This document shows, in pieces, positions 1 through 8,327 of a stretch of 24,491 bases of DNA. Made by a program: the position numbers and the translations under genes. The stretch comes from Pigoraptor vietnamica (Eukaryota > Opisthokonta > Filasterea), in the NCBI GenBank assembly GCA_943704525.1, contig CALSCQ010001978.1, positions 1-24,491 of the forward strand, given 5' to 3'. Position 1 is the first letter of the stretch; each line of letters opens with the position of its first letter. The notes under the pieces were generated by a model. It saw nothing but the letters and a program-made list of their open reading frames with translations. It was not told the DNA's origin and made no database searches.

Positions 1-139
<139 letters not shown>

Positions 140-175
140 GAATAAACTAATGCACGCACGTCATGCACACCCCAC

Positions 176-474
176 TCACACTGACGTGCAAGTCGTCGCG
201 GCCGACGTGCGCCCACTGGCGTAAGGCTTCAACAGCGATGGCATGGCCGACTGCATCGCCCCTTCGAGATGCGCCTGTGCTTTGTGCGCGGGCGAGTGCC
301 CGTGCCCGTGCCCGTGCTCCCCATGGTGGCTGCTTGCGCGCCCCTGCGCGTGTTCCCCCCCGTGCGCGTGTTCCCTGTGGCCGTGACTGCTTCCGGGCTC
401 CCCGTGCCCGTGCCCAGAGCCTGCATGGCCCGGGTGCCGCGGCGGCGACCGCATTCTCGGCTTCGATAGAATCG
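176..474 (-). CDS. possible His/Gly-rich protein C-terminus (uncertain)
   Basis: One minus-strand frame ending with a stop near 176 reads as a histidine-glycine-rich segment with repeated GHGHG, HGHRE and HHGEHGHGHGH runs, followed by a plain tail (about AHLEGAMQSAMPSLLKPYA). The frame stays open up to about 616, but sequence above about 474 does not look protein-like, so an upstream exon or start would be needed and I could not place one. The other frames through the same tandem GTGCCC/CGTGCC-like repeat read Gly-Thr or Arg-Ala-Pro, so the His-rich frame could be a by-product of low-complexity DNA. His-rich stretches of this kind occur in zinc transporters and metal-binding proteins, but no family domain is visible here. 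It would be divergent from the gene starting at 822. Confidence 0.25.
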
Positions 475-821
475 CCTCAAAGCGCCGACGATCGCGTTGA
501 AGAACTGACGATAGACGTAACAAACATCTTGACACCGTCGCACTCACGAAATTGGATCGGAGTCCACAATTCAACGCAACTTTCAACCCAATTTTCAATT
601 TATGGACCCCTGGCAACCAGGAATCAACACTTCACTCGGGATAATCCCGCATTATTCGGTTTCACTCGATTGTTGGAATGCCGGGCCATTACTCACAGTC
701 CTCACGCTGCAACCCAAAACGCTGCTTACGAACACGGAGAAGAGCAATAGTGCGCTCCACTTCAGATCTCACCGCCGTTCGTCCGACACCAGCTGTCTCT
801 GTTGTCGGAAGGGGCTGAAAA

Positions 822-1533
822 ATGGCGGACTTGGACCGCAAGCGGCGTCACGTGCAAGAGTGGCTGGCCAATATCGAGGTGCCTGACGTGCGGCCGTCGG
901 CGCACGAACAGACGGAGGACATGGTGAGCACTTGCGTGACCGCACGTAGCGTCTCTCTGTTTTATGATGCAGCGACCGATGGATTTACGTTCACTTGGCC
1001 TTTCGAAAGTGAGCAATAGACATATATTTTTATTCGCGCCCCTCATTTGTGTCCCTTGTATCTAGGAGGAGCCGCCGTGCCCACCAAAGGGAGCGCCGCC
1101 CGCGGGACGTTTGGCACGGCGACATGGGCGTACTGCCGAGTCGTCCGTTCGTCCGCAGCCGCCGGCTGAGAAGTCGCGACGAGGTGCACGGCCTTTGCCT
1201 CGCGAACTGAAGGCCCAACGCGATGTGTTGTCCTCAGACGACGACTACGAAGACGTTGCAGGCGAGGGCGAGGATGACGAGGGTCTTGACCTCATGAACG
1301 AAATTGAGGAGGAGACTCGCATCATCTCGGCGTTGAAGGACCAACTGCGCCTCCAGCGGCGCTTGCTCGAGAAGGAGTACGAGCTGCAGCAGCAGAGCAT
1401 GGGGGCGACCGACGTGCGTGTGGGTGGATTCGCATCGGACGCGCCCTCGCGTGCCAGCGGCCGCGACTCTGCGCTGGGATCTCTCTCGGCGTCGTCCCAC
1501 CGCTCTGGTTCTCGCAATGGACAACGGCGATAG
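822..1533 (+). CDS. acidic coiled-coil protein, unknown function
   Basis: Two exons, 822-923 and 1066-1533, joined in phase 0 across a 142-bp intron (donor ATG|GTGAGC, acceptor TATCTAG). The product is about 189 residues. The N-terminus (MADLDRKRRHVQEWLANIEV) is a charged helix. Residues about 35-85 are Pro/Arg-rich and disordered. An acidic stretch (LSSDDDYEDVAGEGEDDEG) follows, then a heptad-like helix about residues 105-140 (DLMNEIEEETRIISALKDQL onward, rich in Leu/Glu/Gln), and finally a Ser/Gly/Arg-rich tail. The ATG is the first in the frame and follows a plausible 5' leader. I do not recognise the family; a small centrosomal or microtubule-associated coiled-coil protein would look like this, but that is only resemblance. 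It lies about 580 bp upstream of the arrestin gene on the same strand. Confidence 0.68.
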
Positions 1534-2110
1534 CTCTGAGTCTCTCGCTCTTTCAACCGATGCGTCCCCACTGTCCCCTACTGCAGTCGTTTGCGTGCGT
1601 TTGTCCTTCAGTTGTACAGTATGTTTTTTATTTGCGGATAACGAGTTTTGTCGCGCGCTCGAAACGTCTCTCGAGAGCCCGAGTTTGTTGCTTGTAGTAA
1701 CAAATATATCACGTGCCGTTACTTTACATTCGATGTGCTATTTTTGGATGTGCGCGTTTTGGCCGAGAATAGGGAAGCAGCAAGGGCGCTAATAGGAAGC
1801 AGTCGGCAAACCATTCGAGAAGCGCGTGTCCGACAACAATTTCTGTGGTGTGTGCGTGGTGTGTGTGTGTGTGTGTGTGCGTGCCCGCGTTAATGACGGC
1901 AATGCCCCGCCAATATGACGTGAAGTTTTCCATTCCGCTGAGGCCCTAAATAACTGACTGCGAAAACTCTGACAAGCGCTTTGTTACTTTAATAGCATAC
2001 AATTTCTTTCTCCCAATAACTTTAGAGTTTCCGTGGAGGCGCATATAACACACGTTGAGCTGTTTCATGCTCAACTCACCGACAGCAGAGTGTCTCGGAC
2101 ATCGGTGGCC
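1534..2110. other. intergenic: 3' flank of coiled-coil gene, 5' flank of arrestin gene
   Basis: 577 bp with no convincing gene. It is more AT-rich than the coding parts, contains a short (GT)n run at about 1857-1880, and ends in a pyrimidine/AT-rich stretch (about 1980-2030) immediately before the arrestin start. A CACGTG box lies at about 1711. No clear TATA box or poly(A) signal could be assigned. Confidence 0.6.
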
Positions 2111-3649
2111 ATGGAAGGAATTTCACTGCGGATTTACCAGCCGCAACACCCCGACGGATTCGCTTCGCTGGAAACAATCGAGGGCGAGATTGTCGTACCC
2201 CGCAAGATTGAGCTCACGAGTGCGACCATACGATTCACGGGAAAAGGTGCGTGGCGCACGGGATATTGACCACGGCACACATTGTCTGTATTGATGATCG
2301 CTCGTGTTACGCAGCCTCGGCACAGTGGGTCAGCTCTCCGCTTCTAGGTCGGCGACACCTGCGCAAGGGCACCACCAAGCTTATCCGGCAGACGCACGAC
2401 GTTAGCCTCGAGGCGCTGCAGACACGAGTCGCCGAAGGACAGGCGAGGCGTAAGATTCCCTTCGCCCTCACGTTGCCCGCGGACCTACGCCAGAGCTTTG
2501 GGGCCGAGGACCACACTGAGGACGCGCCGTGGATGGTAGAGATTTATTACTACGTCCGCGTGCGGGCCTACGACGACCGCGGCAAGCTGTACAAGGCGAA
2601 GGAATACGTGGCGGTGCGTCCGGACGATGACGCAATCGAACGCGCGCGAGAGGCCCAACAGGCATCGACCCTCACGCAGGCCAGCAAGACACGGTGAGTG
2701 TCCCGCAACGCGTCAGTCGTTCGTTCAATGTCGGCGCTGAAAAGCGACCCTTCGCCTTGCAGCACGTGCGATGGCAGCATTCAAGTGACTGTGGGCCTCT
2801 CGAGCCGCGTGGTGCGACCGGGAGAGACCGTGTCCGCAACCATTGAAGTGTAAGTAGCGCAACTTGGGCGTTGATGCAGAGCCAGAGGAGTCGTCTGACT
2901 GTCGCTGTCACACGCGCAGGAATAATAAGAGCGACGAACCCATACGCTCGCTCTCCCTAAAGGCCGTCCAGTCGATAGAGCTTCGTGCAAGCCGCAAGTA
3001 TCGCTCACCCGCGCGCAGCAAGAAACACAGCAGCGTCCTCGGCGATCTCGTACTCTCCCCGTTTCAAATTGCCCCACACAGCACGAGGGTGCTGACGCTG
3101 TCTCTTCGGTGGCCGGAGACTGCGCGGAACCCGTCGCATCCGGACGGCTTTACGTGCTACTGCACAGTCAGGTGTGGGCCGTCGTGCGCAGAGCAGCCGA
3201 CGAACGAGCCGGCGCCGGGCATGCTGGGAAGCGCTTGCATGTCGTCTGCGTTCTCCATAACGCACGCACTGGAAGTGTGCGTTGAGCGGCGGCGCCACAG
3301 TGGCCTCGTCCACAGCTTCAAGGCTGCGCTCGGCGGCGTGTTGTGCAAGCGGCCATCTGAATTGGAGGCGCTCACCGTGTCGTGCGTTTCTGTGGTTGTC
3401 GGCGCGGCAACGGAGAAGAAGCGGCGCTGCCAGAGCGTGCGTCGTCGCCAGGAAGCGAGCGCTGGGGATGACCGCGACGGCGTGCCGGGACGGAAGTCTC
3501 CGGAGTTTGCGGAAGGGAAATATCACATGAGGCGCCACCCTCGGTACCAGCGCGAAATGAAGAACATCACGGGTGTGCCACGTGACGTGGACATTACACC
3601 TCCGACGCCCGAGGGGTCGCTGCGGAGCTTCAGCTTTCGTCGTCGCTGA
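2111..3649 (+). CDS. arrestin-domain (alpha-arrestin-like) protein
   Basis: Four exons: 2111-2246, 2315-2693, 2763-2849, 2920-3649. The phases agree and give 443 residues. Arrestins are cytosolic beta-sandwich adaptors that bind activated or ubiquitinated membrane proteins and steer their endocytosis. Residues 1-170 form an arrestin-N-like domain: an opening strand ISLRIYQ, the EGEIVVPRKIEL strand, a KASAQW turn resembling the Gly-x-x-x-x-W motif of alpha-arrestins, the hydrophobic IPFALTLPADL strand, and WMVEIYYYVRVRAYDDRG. Residues about 173-330 form the arrestin-C domain (IQVTVGLSSRVVRPGETVSA, then NNKSDEPIRSLSLKAVQ), ending in the SITHALEVCVE strand typical of this fold. A basic tail follows, with no obvious PPxY motif. 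The first ATG of the frame is at 2111; the frame runs open upstream but has no earlier ATG. The acceptor at 2315 was chosen over 2348 because it keeps the Trp motif. The gene is convergent with the hydroxylase gene. Confidence 0.85.
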
Positions 3650-3806
3650 ATGAAAAGTGGGGAAAAAAAGTGTCGGAGGGCGATTGAGTGCGTGAGTTGT
3701 GGAGTCGGAGGTTGGAGGGGTAACAGCTGCCACTGATTGGGTGCTATAAATAGTAACGAGAGCGTGGCCTGCTCCAACAACCAACACACACACACACACA
3801 GACACA

Positions 3807-3880
<74 letters not shown>

Positions 3881-3918
3881 GCTCCAACAATAATATGCTC
3901 ACTTCAAAGAACCATTGT
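3650..3918. other. convergent intergenic spacer with CA microsatellite
   Basis: 269 bp between two stop codons facing each other (arrestin + strand, hydroxylase - strand). It holds a (CA)n tract at 3784-3878 and otherwise unremarkable sequence. A run of seven adenines follows the arrestin stop at about 3662-3669. A near-duplicate of CTCCAACAA flanks the microsatellite on each side (about 3772-3780 and 3882-3890). Confidence 0.7.
3784..3878. repeat. (CA)n microsatellite
   Basis: About 95 bp of CA repeat with two GACA interruptions near its left end, lying in the spacer between two convergent genes. Confidence 0.97.
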
Positions 3919-4983
3919 TCATTCATCTTTCTGCGCCGCAACAGTGGGCTCCTCGAATGTCCCGAGCGCATGGTCCATCGAGTAGTCCAAAAAGCCCAGA
4001 TTCGTGCGCGTCTTGGCGTGGTGAAGGCGGTGGATGGCCTTGAGGCGGCTGAACCCGGGAATGTTGTCACACACCGAGTGCTTCACGTGCAGCCGCTGGT
4101 GCACGACGTCAGCGGAAATGATGAGGAACGTCGTAAGCGAAAGATAGAACCCGAGCCACTCGCGCGGAACGAGCACCCACGCCGCCGCATAGGCAGTAAG
4201 GATGAGTGGACCGAACGCCATGTGGCCGTCGTCCGAATGGTAGTACTCGGTGAGCATGTAGCGCGGCGTGTATCGCTGCATCGCGGAGAAAGGTAAGTGA
4301 TTCGTTTTACGTCTGGTGGGGTGCTTGGGAGGGCAAAGACACGGAGACGCCATTGCAGTATACGCGTAGAAGTGGGGTGCTTGAGGGCAAAGACACGGAG
4401 ACGCCATTGCAGTATACGCGTAGAAGTGGGGTGCTTGGGAGGGCAAAGACACGGAGACGCCATTGCAGTATACGCGTAGAAGTGGGGTGCTTGGGAGGGC
4501 AAAGACACGGAGACGCCATTGCAGTATACGTGTAGAAGTGTGTGTGCGCGTGGGTGAGCGGGAGGCATACTTTGTGGTGGTCGTTGTGCTTCTTGAACAT
4601 CATCCGCGTGAGGGAAGTGGTCTCCATGAGACGGCGGCTGTGGAGCATGAGATGGAATGCCCAGTCTGAAAGAGTCGGTCGTAATTAATAACGTTCACAG
4701 TCCGCTGTCGGCGACACACAGCTGGTGATTGTGCATACGCTGGGCGAATCGGACAGTGAGCTTAGCACGTACCCAAAAACAGAAAGACGTAGTATGTGAC
4801 GACGGCCACGACGGCAACAGCGCCCAGAGAGTACTCGTGCAGAATGCCGCCCGCATAGTAGAACGCGAGGCCGAGGAACACGGCGGAGGCAATCTCCCCA
4901 GCGTACATTTCGAGGTACTCGCGCACTGTCTCGGGGCGCTTTCCGCCCCGTCCCTCGAGCGCATCCGCGTCAGCCACCGCCAT
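3919..4983 (-). CDS. fatty acid hydroxylase / sterol desaturase superfamily membrane enzyme
   Basis: Exons on the minus strand: 4983-4773, 4665-4571, 4275-3919, with phases 1 and 0, giving 220 residues. Members of this superfamily are ER di-iron oxygenases that hydroxylate or desaturate sterol and lipid chains using O2 and electrons from a cytochrome b5 chain. The histidine boxes are all present: FHLMLH (H-x3-H), KHNDHH (H-x2-HH) and IHRLHH (H-x2-HH), plus extra His in HQRLHVKH. Hydrophobic spans lie at about 31-52 and 54-70 (IASAVFLGLAFYYAGG; AVAVVAVVTYYVFLFLG), about 130-145 and 150-165. At 220 residues it is at the short end for the family. The ATG at 4983 is the only in-frame ATG before the first span. 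Intron 2 carries a 56-bp minisatellite. Substrate cannot be told from sequence. It is divergent from the UBZ4 gene and convergent with the arrestin gene. Confidence 0.88.
4318..4539. repeat. 56-bp minisatellite, four copies, in an intron
   Basis: Four head-to-tail copies starting at about 4318, 4374, 4428 and 4484, with unit lengths 56, 54, 56 and 56 bp. Copy 2 lacks two G residues in the GCTTGGGAGGG part, and copy 4 differs by a single change near its end (TACGTG for TACGCG). The array fills most of intron 2 of the hydroxylase gene. Near-identity of the copies indicates a recent expansion. There are no unique spacers, so this is not a CRISPR array. Confidence 0.95.
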
Positions 4984-5352
4984 TTCTGCGCACACAGTAC
5001 TGCGCACACTGCTGCACTATTGTTCGTGGGCGAGTCGCTCTCTTACGTACTTGAGGGAAGCAGTGCCAGTGCACCAGTGTCACGTGCCTGCGTTTGGACA
5101 TGTGGACACTTTTCGAAAGCCACCGAGATCTCGGTATAATTAACTGTCATGACAACATCCACGTGATGAGTAACAGTTTTATATCACGTGAACACACGTG
5201 AGACAGTGTAACGAGCGCGAAAACCGGTGAGACCGCGGCACCGCCCGACATCAACTGTAAACGAGGACAGGAACTGCAGATTCACACAAACCATAACCGC
5301 CCAACTTGGGCGATTACCGCCGCGGTCGCGTAGTTGTTCTGTAGCGTTGAGG
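4984..5352. promoter_or_regulatory. divergent promoter region with four CACGTG boxes
   Basis: 369-bp gap between two head-to-head start codons (hydroxylase on -, UBZ4 protein on +). CACGTG palindromes lie at 5081-5086, 5160-5165, 5185-5190 and 5195-5200; the last two are 10 bp apart, about one helical turn. CACGTG is the core site of bHLH/bZIP factors in eukaryotes. A TATAAT-like sequence occurs at about 5135. Promoter function is inferred from position and motif clustering only. CACGTG also appears elsewhere in the window, so the cluster rather than any single site is the signal. Confidence 0.45.
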
Positions 5353-7919
5353 ATGGGGGATGATGGGAAGCGCAAGCAGGGCGACACGAAGCGTCAGCTG
5401 ACACTCGCGGGGTGCGGCGTAGTGACCAGGTGTGAACGCGTCACGAGCGCGCGCAAGATCGTTTTTGGTAGCAAAATAGGGCGCTTCATTGGCACGCGCG
5501 TTGATCTCTTGTATGCGATTGCATTTAACGTCTGTTACTTTAGCAGTGAACGGCGAAGCCACGACCCGTTTGGCGTGGGCGACGCCGACGACGTCCACGG
5601 GACGCTCCATCACGAACGCCCTTCGCCCACCGAAGCGCATCGTCCGCCCCATCTCACCGTTGCCGACAATCCCTCCGAGTTTCGCCGGCTGTCGGCGGTG
5701 CTCGCGCTCCTCCTGCGCGTGTCACTGGGTCACTGGCGCAGGCGACCGCGTCGTGTGTTGGTCCCAGAGCCCATCCGCACCAACAAGGGCCACGACCCAT
5801 GTCCGTTCTTCACACGCGCACACCATCGTCAGGCGCTGGCGCGTCCCCTTGTGCCCGTGGACAGGGACAGGCGACCGCGGGCGGCCTCGCCAGTGCCGTT
5901 TTCGCCGCTATGGGAGGCAGCCCACGCGTCCCCGCCGCACGCGCCGCCGTCGCCCGAGTTTGATCGGCTGCCGCAAAATGCCAAGCGCGGGCGCGTGGAA
6001 GACACCGACGACGACGATTTTCAGCCGAGCAAGGTACCCGCCGTCGCACCGCGGCGCTCCCCTCGCGCGCAGCGCCCGCCCGTCACCACAATCGACGATG
6101 ACGACGACGATTCCGACCTCAAGCCATTCCTCGACGTGAGGACGAGTCCAGTTGTCCAGCGCACGCCGGCCAATGCTGCGTTGCCGAAGTCCTTGCCGTC
6201 CTCCCTGCGACTGTCGCCCTCGTTGCAATCAGCCGCCGCGAGTTCTGGCGTGGGTGTTCTAACAACCAAGTCGCCGATACCGCCGCCGCTGAAACGGTCG
6301 CCGTCGCCGTCACGTGGCAGCGCCAATGCCGCGGAAACTGGCATCGGTGTGGCGGCTCTTGTGTCGCGGCCGGCGTTGTCCAGTCCCGCGAGTGTAGCGA
6401 CGCGCAAACGGGCTGTCGAGGACTCTCCTCTATCTCGTCGTGCGGTGTCGAACCCGGTCGGTGAAACGCGCGTGCATGAAGGGGAGAGTTCCCCCGTCCC
6501 GCCACCCTCGACCGATGTGCTGTTGGACAGCGACGGGGACGAGGTCATGCGCCTGAGGCCACGCAAGCGCCGCGCGATACTCAGCCAGGATGAGCTGCAC
6601 GATAAGCCCAAGTCGCCCGCGCCCGAAGCTGCCGCTAGAAAGGGACGCGCGAGAGAACTGCCTGCGTTCATCGCACAGTCGCCCGTGGCCCTCACGCCCG
6701 TCAAGGCAGAGCGAAATGTGGAGGTGTGGCGCGTCTGTTGCTCACTCCATTGCTGTCGAACCCAACTGGATCGCTGGTGCTAAGCAAGCATGTCCCTTAC
6801 ATTGGCGCGCCAATTTCCCTTTCGCTTGGGAATGCACCGCAAAATATCGCACCGTGGCGCTTTCACGCTGACCCATTCCCTTCGCAGGACGACGAGATGG
6901 TCACGTGCCCGACGTGCAACAAGCCGTTTCCACACGCCGAGATTCAGCAGCACGCGAACGCTTGCCTGGACGACGTCGAGACTTGCGATGTGTGCCCCGT
7001 GTGCCGCGTGCGCGTCTCTCCGACGAAGCTGACGGCGCACGCCAACACGTGTCTCGACGCGAACACTGCGCGAGCACGTGCCAGCGCGCCCAAGGTAACC
7101 GAGAGCGATGCCATGTCGCAGGAGCTGTTCTCGAGTCCCGTCGCACGGAAGAGTGCCCCAAAGGCGCCCGCGCCACCGAGTGGAAAGAAGGAGTTGATTG
7201 TGCTCTTGTCCGATGAAGAAGAAGGAGGCGACAGCGAAGGCGACGCCACGAACGAGATGGACGAGCCGGAGGAGTACGACGACGAGTCGGACGCGGAGGG
7301 GGGAGATGACGACATTGAGGATGATGACGGCGAGTGGGACGAGGGAGTGGGCGCCGGGTCGAGAGGCAGTGCGAGAGGCAGTGGGCGCAACGCGGGAGAG
7401 GGGAAGGACGACGACGGCGACGAAGGGCCGTCGATGTCGCCGATAAGGGGGTTCAAGCGCATTTCGGCGGACGCCGGGTGTCAGCTGGACCTCAAGAACC
7501 AGTTTGTCGCAAGGGAGCCGCGGAGGGGAGGCAAGGCGCGCGGGAGGGGGTGCGTTTGAAGCGGTGCTTGTTGTTGACAGAGTGCTTGTGGGTGCATGTG
7601 TGTGTCGTTCTGCAAGGTGTCGTTCCGTTCGCGGCTTACACGTGTCCGCTGTTTCACCATCCGCACAACCAGTGGCTCGTCCGATCGACGCGGTGGCAAG
7701 TCGCGATCCAACGGGCGGCGTGGCGGCAAAACGGGGCGGCGTGGCGGGAGGGGAAGAGGGAAGAGGAAGGGTAGCTGGGGCGTGCGCGGGAACGGTCGGG
7801 GTCAGGGTCGCGTTGCACGCCCGCTGGACGAGGTCGTGTACGCGGGTGACGTCATATCGAACAACGCCCATGTCGGGTGGCTGACGGCGCGGCACGAGAA
7901 CCTCGGCGGCGACGACTGA
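5353..7919 (+). CDS. tandem UBZ4 zinc-finger protein with SUMO-interacting motif and RGG tail (probable genome-maintenance scaffold)
   Basis: Exons 5353-5429, 5547-6723, 6888-7549 and 7673-7919 join in phase to 720 residues. Residues about 30-415 are disordered, Pro/Ser/Arg-rich, with acidic patches (VEDTDDDDFQPSK, TIDDDDDDSDLKPF). Two identical-spacing Rad18-type UBZ4 fingers follow: C425-x2-C428-x11-H440-x3-C444 and C454-x2-C457-x11-H469-x3-C473. UBZ4 fingers bind ubiquitin in repair proteins such as RAD18, SLX4, SNM1A and WRNIP1. LIVLLSDEEE at about 521-530 is a textbook SUMO-interacting motif, followed by a long Asp/Glu-rich stretch and an RGG/RGRG-rich basic segment. The conserved-looking end (DEVVYAGDVISNNAHVGW) is unrecognised. 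The N-terminal QLTLAG resembles a PIP box but lacks the aromatics. No nuclease, helicase or RING domain is visible, so it is better called a ubiquitin/SUMO reader than any named enzyme. Two in-phase donors (5412, 5430) are possible for intron 1. Confidence 0.8.
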
Positions 7920-8194
7920 GCTCATCGCTGGGTCTACTATTATATGTATTGGATCGTGTGTGAGAGATGTGTCCGGTGTTTATCGCGGACGATTGAGTGA
8001 AAGGAACATCTATGTTCGCGACATCGACTCCACGAGAAAATGAGGGAAGGAAAGACGATTCTTAATTCAATGGCAACACGAACGCACGCAAAGCGCAAAG
8101 CCAACAAATTGCAGAATGCACGCGCAAGCGCAATGCAACACGCGCCTCTGTGTGTGAGAATGTGTGTGTGTGTGTGTGTGTGTGTGCCTGTTTG

Positions 8195-8226
<32 letters not shown>

Positions 8227-8327
8227 CCTGTTTGTGTGTGTGTGTGTGGTGTGTGTGTGCGTGCGTGCGTGCGTGCGTGTGTGTGTATGCGTGGTGTGTG
8301 TGTGTGTGCGTATGTGTGTGTGTGCTC
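7920..8327. other. convergent intergenic spacer with TG microsatellite
   Basis: 408 bp between the stop of the UBZ4 gene (+) and the stop of the transporter-kinase gene (-). The left half is ordinary moderately AT-rich sequence; the right part (about 8161-8325) is a TG repeat. No gene is seen. Confidence 0.7.
8161..8325. repeat. (TG)n microsatellite, interrupted
   Basis: About 165 bp of TG repeat with CCTGTT and GCGTGCGT interruptions. It directly abuts the stop codon of the minus-strand gene at 8328, so it would lie in that gene's 3' UTR or just beyond. Confidence 0.95.

Noticed and set aside
163-750. Plus-strand 195-codon frame at the left edge
   Set aside because: It is Ala/Arg/Pro low complexity over tandem repeats, then unstructured sequence; no splice or domain support.
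2348-2693. Alternative arrestin acceptor at 2348
   Set aside because: It is in phase but removes the KASAQW segment that matches the conserved Trp turn of alpha-arrestins.
3005-3877. Long minus-strand open frame opposite the arrestin gene, starting with Cys-Val repeats
   Set aside because: It is antisense to well-supported arrestin exons, and its start is only translated (TG)n repeat.
4318-4539. CRISPR-like array of 56-bp repeats
   Set aside because: The copies are directly head to tail with no unique spacers, and they lie inside a eukaryotic intron.
6780-7925. 381-codon minus-strand open frame
   Set aside because: It is the shadow of the UBZ4-protein exons; GC-rich coding DNA leaves the antisense frame open, and no domain is visible in it.
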